A stretch of 64,000 bases of DNA from Arenibacter algicola (GTDB taxonomy: Bacteria; Bacteroidota; Bacteroidia; Flavobacteriales; Flavobacteriaceae): contig NZ_JPOO01000001.1 in NCBI RefSeq assembly GCF_000733925.1, forward strand, positions 992,001-1,056,000. The letters run 5' to 3'. Positions within the stretch are counted from its first letter, which is position 1, and every line of letters begins with the position of its first letter. Positions 1-9,011 of the stretch are shown here, piece after piece. The notes under the pieces were generated by a model, which did not search any database, was not told the origin of the DNA, and was given only the letters and a program-made list of their open reading frames with translations. The translations under genes were made by a program, and so were the position numbers.

Positions 1-1
1 T

Positions 2-649
2 CAATTTAATGGCCAGTTGTTAAAAGTCGATGACAATGAGGTTTGGTCTAAATTGATCGGGGATTTTAATGCCTATAATATGTTGGCAATTTACGCCACG
101 GCGGATTTATTGGGATTGGAAAAACTTGAAATTCTTCGGCTACTAAGTGAGTTGGAAAATGTAGATGGAAGATTTCAACATTATATATCAAAAAAAAGAA
201 TTACAGCTATTGTTGATTATGCCCATACACCGGATGCCTTGAAAAATGTACTTGATACTATCAATACATTGAGGACTGGAAATGAAAATGTCATCACCGT
301 CGTGGGGTGTGGTGGTGACAGAGATAAGTCTAAGCGTCCGGTTATGGGTCATATCGCAACAGCATTGAGCAATAAAGTCATTTTCACTTCGGACAACCCC
401 AGGTCGGAGTCTCCCACAGTTATAATAGAGGAGATGGAAGCTGGTGTGGAACCGCAAAATGCCAACAAAACACTGTCTATCGTTAACCGTAAGCAGGCTA
501 TTAAAACAGCTTGTCAATTGGCCGTCGCCCATGATATTATTCTGGTTGCAGGCAAAGGCCACGAGACCTATCAGGAAACTAATGGTGTTAGGGAGGATTT
601 CGATGATTATAAAATAGTGAAGGAATTGCTGGCCAACTTAAATAAATAG
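2..649 (+). CDS. murE: UDP-N-acetylmuramoyl-tripeptide synthetase MurE, 3' part
   Basis: This is the C-terminal ~215 residues of the cytoplasmic ligase that adds the third amino acid, normally meso-diaminopimelate in this group, to UDP-MurNAc-L-Ala-D-Glu. The reading frame is open to the left edge, so the start and the ATP-binding P-loop lie outside the window. Visible Mur-ligase landmarks are YAHTPDAL, the GCGGDRDKSKRP segment, the TSDNPRSE motif whose DNPR element is associated with diaminopimelate specificity, and GKGHETYQ near the end. It is the first gene of a same-strand division and cell-wall cluster, with mraY starting 52 bp downstream. A TTG codon at 17 could be mistaken for a start, but the frame continues upstream of it (QFNGQ), so the gene is cut by the edge rather than short. 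Confidence 0.95.
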   Translation, partial: QFNGQLLKVDDNEVWSKLIGDFNAYNMLAIYATADLLGLEKLEILRLLSELENVDGRFQHYISKKRITAIVDYAHTPDALKNVLDTINTLRTGNENVITVVGCGGDRDKSKRPVMGHIATALSNKVIFTSDNPRSESPTVIIEEMEAGVEPQNANKTLSIVNRKQAIKTACQLAVAHDIILVAGKGHETYQETNGVREDFDDYKIVKELLANLNK

Positions 650-701
650 AATATTAGGCAGGCAAGATTAAAGTGAATAACAATAAACAATAAACCCAGG
701 A

Positions 702-1925
702 ATGCTATACTATTTGTTTGAATATTTGGAAAAACACTATCAACTGCCAGGGGCGGGGCTTTTCCAATTTATAACGTTTAGGGCGGCAATGGCGGTAATG
801 CTTTCGTTGCTACTGGCTACGGTCTATGGGAAAAGAATTATTAATTATTTACGACATAAGCAGATTGGGGAAACTGTAAGGGACCTAGGTCTGGAAGGCC
901 AAAAACAAAAAGCGGGTACTCCAACGATGGGCGGGTTGATCATTATTATGTCCACCTTGATCCCTGTTTTGTTGTTTGCGCGTTTCTTGGATAATATTTA
1001 TGTGATCCTCTTGATAGTTACTACCGTTTGGATGGGGATCATAGGTTTTGTGGATGATTATATCAAAATTTTCAAAAAGGATAAAGAAGGATTAAAAGGA
1101 AGGTTCAAGGTAATCGGCCAGGTTGTTTTAGGTCTTATGGTGGGTGCTACTTTGTATTTTCATCCAGACGTAACCATGAAGGAACATTCCAGAACTGAAA
1201 TTACTCAGGATTATACCGTACAGCAAGTGCCGGGCAAGGAGATTAAGTCAACTATGACCACCTTGCCATTTATCAAAAATAATGAGTTGGATTATGCTCG
1301 TTTTATTTCTTGGATGGGAGATGGGATGGAGAAATATGCTTGGTTGGTTTTTATTCCCATTATCATAATCATTGTCACGGCGGTCTCCAATGGTGCAAAT
1401 CTTACCGATGGCATAGATGGATTGGCAGCAGGGACTTCTGCAATTATAGTATTTACATTGGGCATCTTTACCCTAGTTTCGGGTAACATCATCTTTTCCG
1501 ATTATTTGGATATCATGTTTATTCCAAGGGTCGGGGAATTGGTAGTATTTATCGCGGCCTTTGTAGGGGCCTTGGTTGGATTTCTATGGTATAACGCCTA
1601 TCCAGCCACCGTTTTTATGGGGGATACCGGTAGTTTGACCATTGGAGGAATAATTGCGGTTATAGCCATCATTATCCGAAAGGAACTATTAATACCCGTT
1701 TTGTGCGGAATTTTCTTTGCAGAGTCAATTTCCGTGATGTTGCAGGTGGGTTATTTCAAGTACACAAAAAAGAGATCTGGAGAGGGAAAAAGGATTTTTC
1801 TAATGGCACCTTTACATCATCATTATCAGAAAAAGGGGTACCACGAAAGTAAAATCGTGACCAGGTTCTGGGTTGTAGGAATTCTGTTGGCGGTAATTAC
1901 CATTGTAACCTTAAAGGTGCGATAG
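702..1925 (+). CDS. mraY: phospho-N-acetylmuramoyl-pentapeptide transferase MraY
   Basis: This integral membrane enzyme transfers phospho-MurNAc-pentapeptide from UDP to undecaprenyl phosphate, making lipid I. The 407-residue product has many hydrophobic segments and the family's catalytic motifs: VDDYIK with the Asp pair at 118-119, NLTDGIDGLAAG near residue 235, MGDTGS, and HHHYQKKG near residue 370. It is longer than the roughly 360 residues of E. coli MraY because of an extra hydrophilic stretch at about residues 155-205, which I understand to be common in Bacteroidota. The ATG at 702 gives a hydrophobic N-terminus. murD starts one base after the stop codon, so translation is probably coupled. 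Confidence 0.97.
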   Translation: MLYYLFEYLEKHYQLPGAGLFQFITFRAAMAVMLSLLLATVYGKRIINYLRHKQIGETVRDLGLEGQKQKAGTPTMGGLIIIMSTLIPVLLFARFLDNIYVILLIVTTVWMGIIGFVDDYIKIFKKDKEGLKGRFKVIGQVVLGLMVGATLYFHPDVTMKEHSRTEITQDYTVQQVPGKEIKSTMTTLPFIKNNELDYARFISWMGDGMEKYAWLVFIPIIIIIVTAVSNGANLTDGIDGLAAGTSAIIVFTLGIFTLVSGNIIFSDYLDIMFIPRVGELVVFIAAFVGALVGFLWYNAYPATVFMGDTGSLTIGGIIAVIAIIIRKELLIPVLCGIFFAESISVMLQVGYFKYTKKRSGEGKRIFLMAPLHHHYQKKGYHESKIVTRFWVVGILLAVITIVTLKVR

Positions 1926-1926
1926 A

Positions 1927-3261
1927 ATGAAGCGTTTGGTTGTTTTGGGAGGCGGAGAAAGTGGTGTTGGAACGGCTATTTTGGGTAAAAAAGAAGGTTT
2001 TGAAGTTTTTGTCTCCGATAAGGGGATTATAAAAGAGGAATATAGAAAAGTTCTTGAACATTTTGAGATTGATTGGGAAGAACAACAACATTCTGAAGAA
2101 AAGATTTTGAATGCCGATCTGGTCATGAAAAGTCCCGGAATCCCTGATAAAGTTCCTTTGGTGGCAAAGCTCAAGGAAGTGGGGGTGCCTATTATTTCGG
2201 AAATCGAGTTTGCTTCAAGGTATACCAAGGCAACCATTATAGGGATTACCGGTAGCAACGGAAAGACCACCACGACTATGTTGACGAACCACATATTAAA
2301 AGAAGGTGGGTTGAACGTGGGAATGGCAGGGAATATTGGTGACAGTTATGCCAAAATGGTGGCAGAAAAAGACTTTGATTACTATGTACTGGAGATCAGT
2401 AGTTTTCAATTGGACGGGATAGTGGATTTTAAGCCGTATATAGCCATCCTTACCAATATAACTCCGGATCATTTGGATAGATATGAATACAAATTTGAAA
2501 ATTATATAGCGTCCAAGTTTAGAATTGCAAAAAACCAGACGAAAGAGGATTATTTAATATATGATGCCGATGATGAAGTAATAGTACAGTGGTTGCAAAA
2601 GAACCCGGTCCAATCAAAATTATTGCCCTTTTCCATTAATAAGAAATTGGACGAAGGGGCATATTTAGAGAATGATAAAATAATTATTAAGACACATAAT
2701 AACACTATAGAAATGAGTACAGACGCTTTGGCTTTGGAAGGAAAACACAATGTAAAGAATACCATGGCTGCCACTACGGCGGCTAAACTAATTAGTATTA
2801 GAAAGGAGACGATACGCAGAAGTATAGAAAACTTTCAGGGGGCGGAGCATAGGTTGGAAAAAGTACTTAAAATTCATCATGTACAGTATATCAACGATTC
2901 CAAGGCTACAAATGTAAATGCTACCTACTACGCATTGGATAGTATGAAAACGCCAACTGTGTGGATTGTTGGTGGGGTGGACAAAGGGAATGACTACAAG
3001 GAATTAATGCCTTTGGTGCGAGAAAAGGTAAAGGCGATTATATGTTTGGGAACTGATAATTCCAAAATCAAGGATGCCTTTGGCAATGTAGTGGACCTCG
3101 TAGTGGAAACATTTGCAATGGACGAGGCCGTAAAGGTGGCCTATAAGATAGCGGAACGGGGAGATACCGTATTGTTATCACCGGCATGTGCCAGTTTCGA
3201 CTTGTTCAAGAATTATGAAGATAGGGGAAATCAGTTTAAGGAAGCAATAAAAAAATTATAA
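1927..3261 (+). CDS. murD: UDP-N-acetylmuramoylalanine--D-glutamate ligase MurD
   Basis: This cytoplasmic ATP-dependent ligase adds D-glutamate to UDP-MurNAc-L-alanine. The 444-residue protein starts with a Rossmann-like GGGESGVG segment. It has the Mur-ligase P-loop GITGSNGKTTTT at about residues 106-117, the central NITPDHLDRY motif and the C-terminal domain motif NDSKATN. The length is normal for MurD. It lies between mraY (1 bp upstream) and ftsW (about 3 bp downstream) in the usual cluster order. Confidence 0.97.
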   Translation: MKRLVVLGGGESGVGTAILGKKEGFEVFVSDKGIIKEEYRKVLEHFEIDWEEQQHSEEKILNADLVMKSPGIPDKVPLVAKLKEVGVPIISEIEFASRYTKATIIGITGSNGKTTTTMLTNHILKEGGLNVGMAGNIGDSYAKMVAEKDFDYYVLEISSFQLDGIVDFKPYIAILTNITPDHLDRYEYKFENYIASKFRIAKNQTKEDYLIYDADDEVIVQWLQKNPVQSKLLPFSINKKLDEGAYLENDKIIIKTHNNTIEMSTDALALEGKHNVKNTMAATTAAKLISIRKETIRRSIENFQGAEHRLEKVLKIHHVQYINDSKATNVNATYYALDSMKTPTVWIVGGVDKGNDYKELMPLVREKVKAIICLGTDNSKIKDAFGNVVDLVVETFAMDEAVKVAYKIAERGDTVLLSPACASFDLFKNYEDRGNQFKEAIKKL

Positions 3262-3264
3262 AGA

Positions 3265-4458
3265 GTGTTCGGATTTTTAAACAAAATGAATGGAGATAAA
3301 GCTATTTGGGCAGTGGTTGCCCTTTTGGCCTTATTTTCATTTTTGCCTGTTTATAGTGCCAGCAGTAACCTGGTTTACGTGGTGGGCAATGGAACCACAA
3401 TTGGTTACCTGGTAAAACATGCTATACTTCTTTTAATGGGGTTTGGTATTATTTACGGCGTGCACCGCATCCCCACCCACTTTTTTAAAGGTCTGTCCTT
3501 GATTGCAATGCCGGTGGTATTGCTTTTGTTGCTTTATACACTCGCTCAAGGGCAGGTCATAGATGGGGCCAATGCCAGTAGATGGATTCGTATTCCTATT
3601 GTTGGTTTTACATTTCAGACGTCCAATCTGGCGGCGGTAGTGCTAATGATCTATGTGGCCAGGTACTTGACAAAAATAAAGGATAAGACTATAACCTTTA
3701 AAGAGAGTATTCTTCCCCTTTGGTTGCCGGTTTTTTTAGTGATAGTGCTCATACTACCTGCCAATTTTTCAACGGCTGCTATTATATTCTCTATGGTGTT
3801 GTTGCTATGTTTTATAGGGGGATATCCATTTAAGTACCTGTTGGGAATCGTTGGTGCGGGATTATTGAGCCTAACGCTATTTATTTTAACGGCCAAGGCA
3901 GTGCCGGATTTATTTCCGAATAGGGTGGATACTTGGATGAGTAGAATAGAAAGCTTTTCCAATCCTGAGGATACGGAGGCCGATTATCAAATTGAAAAGG
4001 CAAAAATAGCCATTGCAACAGGAGGATTAGTGGGCAATGGAGCGGGAAAGAGTGTAATGAAGAATTTTTTGCCACAAAGCTCCTCGGATTTTATTTACGC
4101 CATTATTGTTGAGGAGTACGGACTGCTGGGAGGTTTTGTATTAATGTTCTTCTATTTGTTGTTGCTTTTTAGGATCGTGGTAGTGGCCAATAGCAATGGA
4201 ACTGTATTTGGAAAACTATTGGTTTTGGGAGTTGGACTTCCTATAGTATTTCAGGCATTGATCAATATGGCGGTGGCCGTGGAGCTTTTCCCTGTTACCG
4301 GTCAGACCTTGCCTTTGATTAGTAGTGGTGGAACCTCTAGTTGGATGACCTGTTTGGCCATAGGCATTATTTTGAGTGCAAGTAATAAGCATGTCCAATC
4401 CGAACCGGAGGAAATAGATGAGACCAACCCTTTAGAAGTGTTAAGTGGTCAGTTATAG
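3265..4458 (+). CDS. ftsW: cell-division glycosyltransferase FtsW (SEDS family)
   Basis: FtsW is the SEDS-family peptidoglycan glycosyltransferase of the division site, working with FtsI and using lipid II. The 397-residue protein is strongly hydrophobic with about ten predicted membrane segments. It shows SEDS landmarks such as FLPVYSASSN in the first segment, the RVDTWMSRIESF loop near residue 220 and the late ISSGGTSS motif. A GTG at 3265 is chosen because it gives a short basic leader before the conserved NGDKAIW region. An ATG seven codons later, at 3286, is the alternative. The end overlaps murG by 14 bp. Confidence 0.95.
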   Translation: MFGFLNKMNGDKAIWAVVALLALFSFLPVYSASSNLVYVVGNGTTIGYLVKHAILLLMGFGIIYGVHRIPTHFFKGLSLIAMPVVLLLLLYTLAQGQVIDGANASRWIRIPIVGFTFQTSNLAAVVLMIYVARYLTKIKDKTITFKESILPLWLPVFLVIVLILPANFSTAAIIFSMVLLLCFIGGYPFKYLLGIVGAGLLSLTLFILTAKAVPDLFPNRVDTWMSRIESFSNPEDTEADYQIEKAKIAIATGGLVGNGAGKSVMKNFLPQSSSDFIYAIIVEEYGLLGGFVLMFFYLLLLFRIVVVANSNGTVFGKLLVLGVGLPIVFQALINMAVAVELFPVTGQTLPLISSGGTSSWMTCLAIGIILSASNKHVQSEPEEIDETNPLEVLSGQL

Positions 4459-5539
4459 ATTTATATTATCGGGGGGAGGCACTGGGGGACATATTTATCC
4501 TGCCATTGCCATTGCAAATGAGTTGAAAGTTAGGTATCCCGATGCAGAATTTTTGTTCGTAGGGGCAAAAGATAGGATGGAAATGGAAAAAGTGCCCCAG
4601 GCAGGGTACAAAATTGAAGGTTTGTGGATAAGTGGGTTGCAAAGGAAGCTCACTTTTAAAAATTTAATGTTTCCTTTTAAAGTAATAAGTAGTTTGATAA
4701 AAGCAGCAAAAATAGTGCGGAATTTTAAACCTCATGCCGTTGTGGGTACCGGTGGCTTTGCCAGTGGTCCCCTCTTGAAGGTGGCATCGGGAAAGGGAAT
4801 TGCATGTGTGTTGCAGGAACAGAACTCCTTTGCAGGGATCACCAATAAGTTATTGGCGAACAAAGTGGCCAAAATATGTGTGGCATATGATGGTATGGAG
4901 AAATTTTTTCCAAAAGATAAAATCATAAAGACGGGTAATCCTGTACGTGGGGATTTGGTCTCGATGGTTGAGAATAAAGAGGAGGCGTTGAGCTTCTTTG
5001 GCCTGCAGCCAGGTAAAACTACCTTGTTGGTCTTGGGTGGTAGTCTGGGGGCAAGACGTGTAAATATTCTTATAGAAAAGAATCTTCCTTTTTTTAAGGA
5101 GCAGGGAATTCAGGTAGTATGGCAAAGTGGCAAGCTCTATTATGAGGAGTATAAAAAATATGATAGTGGGGATGTAAAGGTAGTGGCATTTTTAAATAGG
5201 ATGGATTTGGCTTATGGGGCTGCGGATATCATTATTTCCAGAGCAGGAGCAGGTTCGGTTTCTGAATTATGCATAGTTGGCAAGCCTGTAATTTTTATTC
5301 CCTCTCCAAACGTGGCGGAGGACCATCAAACTAAAAACGCCCAATCCTTGGTGGACAAGAATGCGGCTATAATGGTGAAAGAAACGGAATTGGATGAAAA
5401 GTTCGGAACAGTGTTTTCGGATTTGGTCAATAACGAGCCCTTGAGTAGAAAGTTGGGTGTCAATATCAAGAAATTGGCCATGCCCAATGCTACCAAAGAG
5501 ATTGTAGATGAAATAGAAAAATTATTAGTGCAACAATAA
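4445..5539 (+). CDS. murG: UDP-GlcNAc--lipid I N-acetylglucosaminyltransferase MurG
   Basis: MurG adds GlcNAc to lipid I on the inner face of the membrane to give lipid II. The 364-residue GT28 protein begins with the diagnostic GGGTGGHIYPA glycine-rich loop at residues 9-19. It carries GTGGFASGPLL, the GGSLGARRVN loop and the UDP-GlcNAc-binding stretch SRAGAGSVSEL. Translation most likely begins at the GTG at 4445, inside the end of ftsW. No ATG exists before the glycine loop, so a GTG start with a 14-bp overlap is required. Confidence 0.96.
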   Translation: MVSYRFILSGGGTGGHIYPAIAIANELKVRYPDAEFLFVGAKDRMEMEKVPQAGYKIEGLWISGLQRKLTFKNLMFPFKVISSLIKAAKIVRNFKPHAVVGTGGFASGPLLKVASGKGIACVLQEQNSFAGITNKLLANKVAKICVAYDGMEKFFPKDKIIKTGNPVRGDLVSMVENKEEALSFFGLQPGKTTLLVLGGSLGARRVNILIEKNLPFFKEQGIQVVWQSGKLYYEEYKKYDSGDVKVVAFLNRMDLAYGAADIIISRAGAGSVSELCIVGKPVIFIPSPNVAEDHQTKNAQSLVDKNAAIMVKETELDEKFGTVFSDLVNNEPLSRKLGVNIKKLAMPNATKEIVDEIEKLLVQQ

Positions 5540-5543
5540 GAAA

Positions 5544-6905
5544 ATGGGTATAAAAGATATACATAACGTCTACTTTATAGGTATTGGAGGTATTGGTATG
5601 TCTGCCCTTGCGCGATATTTTAAATTTATAGGTAAGAATGTTGCGGGCTATGACAAGACCGAGACACCGCTTACAAAGGATTTGGTGGATTTGGGTATCC
5701 AAGTGCACTATAGCGATGATTTGGAATTGGTATCCAAGACGTACCTGGATCCTAACAATACCCTCGTTGTATATACTCCCGCTGTACCCAATGATCACGG
5801 GGAGTATAATTATTTTATGGCCCATGACTTTCAGGTGAAAAAGCGCTCCGAAGTATTGGGGTTGATTACAAAGGATACTTTTTGTTTCGCGGTTGCTGGG
5901 ACCCATGGCAAGACGACCACTTCTTGTATACTGGCTCATTTATTGAAAGAGACCGGGACTCCGATTACGGCATTCCTAGGGGGGATTTCGGAAGATTTCA
6001 ACAGTAATTTTTTATTGGAAGGTTCGGAATATTCTGTGGTAGAGGCAGATGAATTTGACCGTTCCTTTCTTCGGTTATCGCCTAATGTGGCCTGTATTAC
6101 TTCTATGGATGCGGATCATTTGGATATTTATGGCAACAGTGAGGAACTACAAAAGTCGTTTAACGATTTTGTAAAGCGGATAAAGCCGAATGGTAAGCTG
6201 TTTGTTCGCAATGGTTTGCCTTTGGATGGTACCACCTATGGTATTGAGGATGGTTCCGATTATTGTATTAGGAATATTAAAATAGACCAGGGAAGCTATA
6301 TTTTTGATTTGGACTCCCCGGAAGCCAATCTTAAATCGGTCAGGTTCAATAAACCGGGGAGGCATAACCTGCTCAATGGCTTGGTGGCGTATGCCATGGC
6401 CATTCAAGCCGGTTCATCTCCAACAAGTTTGGCGGGGGCTTTGGCCACTTTCAAAGGGGTGCAAAGACGTTTTTCCTACCAGATAAAGAATGCCAATTTT
6501 GTGTTTATAGACGATTATGCACATCACCCTACGGAAATAGATGCTGCATTCCAGGCAGTTTCCGAAATGCATCCCGGTAAAAATATATTGGCCGTTTTTC
6601 AGCCACATTTGTTTTCTAGAACGAGGGATTTTGTGGATGAATTTGCAAAAAGTCTGTCCAATTTTCCGAGTTTGTTACTGTTGGAAATTTACCCGGCCAG
6701 GGAAAAACCAATTGAAGGGGTTACCTCTCAATGGTTGTTGGATAAAATTACAAGCCCAAGGAAAAAATTAATTGAAAAGTCAGAGTTGATTTCAGAAATA
6801 ATGGCCCAAAACCCCGATGTTTTAATAACCCTGGGGGCGGGAGATATTGGATTGGAAGTCCCAAAAATTAAAAAAGAGTTAAGTCTTGTCCATAAAAAAC
6901 AATAA
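5544..6905 (+). CDS. murC: UDP-N-acetylmuramate--L-alanine ligase MurC
   Basis: MurC adds L-alanine to UDP-MurNAc, the first peptide-stem step, in the cytoplasm. The 453-residue protein has the N-terminal dinucleotide-like loop GIGGIGMSALA (residues 11-21), the P-loop AGTHGKTTTS near residue 118, the middle-domain motif ITSMDADHLDIY and the C-terminal motif DDYAHHPTEI. The order murG-murC-ftsQ-ftsA-ftsZ is the conserved one. The 3' end finishes 10 bp before the most likely ftsQ start. Confidence 0.97.
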   Translation: MGIKDIHNVYFIGIGGIGMSALARYFKFIGKNVAGYDKTETPLTKDLVDLGIQVHYSDDLELVSKTYLDPNNTLVVYTPAVPNDHGEYNYFMAHDFQVKKRSEVLGLITKDTFCFAVAGTHGKTTTSCILAHLLKETGTPITAFLGGISEDFNSNFLLEGSEYSVVEADEFDRSFLRLSPNVACITSMDADHLDIYGNSEELQKSFNDFVKRIKPNGKLFVRNGLPLDGTTYGIEDGSDYCIRNIKIDQGSYIFDLDSPEANLKSVRFNKPGRHNLLNGLVAYAMAIQAGSSPTSLAGALATFKGVQRRFSYQIKNANFVFIDDYAHHPTEIDAAFQAVSEMHPGKNILAVFQPHLFSRTRDFVDEFAKSLSNFPSLLLLEIYPAREKPIEGVTSQWLLDKITSPRKKLIEKSELISEIMAQNPDVLITLGAGDIGLEVPKIKKELSLVHKKQ

Positions 6906-6915
6906 AAATATAAAA

Positions 6916-7635
6916 ATGAAAATTAATTGGAATTTCATAAAATTCGGGGCCTTGTTGCTGGTAGTTACGGGTCTTTATGCATTTTCCAGTGCTAGGAACA
7001 AGCATAAAAAAATAGACAATATCGAAATTGAGTTTGTCGGGGATCAAAATCTTTACATGACCCAAGAGACGGTTAATAAATTGTTAATACAAAATTCCGG
7101 AGACCTTAGAAACCTGCCCAAAGAAGATATAGTTTTGAATACTATAGAAAAAGCTATCGAAGCTAATGAAATGGTGAAAAATGCCCAAGTTTACCTTACG
7201 GTAAACGGGGACCTAGTGGCTAAAGTCATACAGCGAAAACCAATCGGAAGAGTTGAGGGAGTTGCAAAGTTTTATATCGATGAGGATGGGAAACCTATGC
7301 CATTTTCCAAATATCATTCTGCGCGGGTACCTATAATTACAGGAATAGTAACCAATAAAAGTACGGAGGGAGTGTACGAGATTTTGACTTATGTAAATTC
7401 TGATGAATTCTTAAAAAAGAACATAATAGGAGTTCATATTACCGAGGAGCAAAAGTATCAGTTGAAGTTTAGGATGGAGAATTTTGTAGTGGATTTGGGT
7501 CATTTGGGAGAATTGGAGAAAAAGTTCAGCAATTTTAAAGCTTTTTATACCAAAGCAAATAAGGACAAAACGTTGAACGACTATAAGAGGGTGAGTTTAG
7601 AATTTAATAACCAAGTAGTGTGCACCAAAATTTAA
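6916..7635 (+). CDS. ftsQ: cell-division protein FtsQ/DivIB family
   Basis: This is a bitopic division protein that links early and late divisome proteins in the periplasm. The start is placed at the ATG at 6916, giving 239 residues that begin with a short cytoplasmic stretch and one membrane segment (about residues 8-25, FIKFGALLLVVTGLYAFSS). A POTRA-like and beta domain follow. An upstream in-frame TTG at 6886 would add ten residues and overlap murC, and is less likely. Sequence identity to model FtsQ proteins is low, as usual for this family. The call rests on topology, size and position between murC and ftsA. Confidence 0.88.
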   Translation: MKINWNFIKFGALLLVVTGLYAFSSARNKHKKIDNIEIEFVGDQNLYMTQETVNKLLIQNSGDLRNLPKEDIVLNTIEKAIEANEMVKNAQVYLTVNGDLVAKVIQRKPIGRVEGVAKFYIDEDGKPMPFSKYHSARVPIITGIVTNKSTEGVYEILTYVNSDEFLKKNIIGVHITEEQKYQLKFRMENFVVDLGHLGELEKKFSNFKAFYTKANKDKTLNDYKRVSLEFNNQVVCTKI

Positions 7636-7638
7636 GAT

Positions 7639-8967
7639 ATGGAACAAGGTAATTATTCAGTTGGGTTGGATATTGGAACCACCAAAATTGTAGCCATCAT
7701 TGGTAAGGAAAATGAGTATGGCAAGATTGAAATCTTGGGTATTGGCAGATCTAAAAGTTTGGGAGTACACCGTGGAGTGGTCAATAATATTACGCAAACT
7801 ATCAAGTCCATTCAACAAGCTGTTGAACTTGCCGAAGGTAATTCGGGGCTAAAGATCAGCTCGGTGGTAGTAGGTATTGCGGGACAGCATATTAGAAGTT
7901 TACAGCATAGCGATTATATAACTAGGGCGAAATCCGAAGAAGTTATCAATGAAGATGATGTGGAAAAGCTTTGTAATCAAGTTTATAAATTGGTTATGCT
8001 TCCTGGAGAGGAGATCATCCATGTCTTACCACAGGAATTTAAGGTAGACGGACAAGCGGAGATAAAGCAACCAATGGGGATGTACGGGGGAAGGCTCGAG
8101 GCCAATTTCCACGTAGTTGTAGGGCAGGTTTCTTCTATCCGTAATGTAGGAAGATGTATAAAGAGTGCCGGTCTGGATCTGGGAAATATAACCTTGGAAC
8201 CCTTGGCATCGGCAAATGCAGTTTTAAGTCAGGAAGAAAAAGAGGCCGGTGTAGCGCTGATCGATATAGGTGGTGGTACCACGGATTTGGCCATTTTTAA
8301 GGATGGAATTATCCGCCATACCGCAGTAATACCTTTTGGAGGTAATGTAATTACCGAAGATATCAAGGAAGGTTGTTCCATTATTGAAAAACAGGCAGAG
8401 CTTCTAAAGATAAAGTTTGGTTCGGCTTGGCCGGGAGAAAACAAGGACAATGAAATTGTTTCCATCCCTGGGTTGAGAGGACGTGAACCCAAAGAAATCA
8501 CCCTGAAAAACCTTTCCAAGATTATACATGCCAGAGTGGTGGAAATCGTGGAGCAGGTTTATGTGGAGATTAAAAATTATGGGCACGACGAGCAAAAGAA
8601 AAAATTGATTGCGGGAATTGTATTGACAGGAGGTGGAAGCCAGTTAAAGCATTTGAAGCAATTAGTAGAGTATATAACTGGAATGGACACTAGGATCGGC
8701 TACCCCAATGAGCATTTGGCGGGCGATTCCGATGAGGAAATAGCCAGTCCGTTATATGCAACTGCAGTGGGACTGTTGATGAATGCAGTTCAGAACAAGG
8801 CTAAAGTAAGGGAGGCTCGACAGGAAGCTGTAGAGAAAGAAGAGGATAATGGGGTTTTTACGGGCGAAGAGCATATCCAGACCAAAACGGCCCTAAAAAA
8901 GGAGCGTAAATCTATTTTTGATAAATGGTCCGAGAAATTGAAGGATTTCTTGGATAATGCGGAATAG
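7639..8967 (+). CDS. ftsA: cell-division actin-like protein FtsA
   Basis: FtsA is the actin-fold protein that tethers FtsZ filaments to the membrane. The 442-residue product opens with the phosphate-1 motif VGLDIGTTKIVAIIG. It contains the second phosphate loop IDIGGGTTDLAIF and the adenosine-binding GIVLTGGGSQL. The C-terminus, FDKWSEKLKDFLDNAE, looks like the amphipathic membrane-targeting helix. It begins three bases after ftsQ and is followed 44 bp later by ftsZ. Confidence 0.96.
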   Translation: MEQGNYSVGLDIGTTKIVAIIGKENEYGKIEILGIGRSKSLGVHRGVVNNITQTIKSIQQAVELAEGNSGLKISSVVVGIAGQHIRSLQHSDYITRAKSEEVINEDDVEKLCNQVYKLVMLPGEEIIHVLPQEFKVDGQAEIKQPMGMYGGRLEANFHVVVGQVSSIRNVGRCIKSAGLDLGNITLEPLASANAVLSQEEKEAGVALIDIGGGTTDLAIFKDGIIRHTAVIPFGGNVITEDIKEGCSIIEKQAELLKIKFGSAWPGENKDNEIVSIPGLRGREPKEITLKNLSKIIHARVVEIVEQVYVEIKNYGHDEQKKKLIAGIVLTGGGSQLKHLKQLVEYITGMDTRIGYPNEHLAGDSDEEIASPLYATAVGLLMNAVQNKAKVREARQEAVEKEEDNGVFTGEEHIQTKTALKKERKSIFDKWSEKLKDFLDNAE

Positions 8968-9011
8968 ATTATAAAATAAGAACAGTATAGTAAACCAGTA
9001 AAATAAAAAAT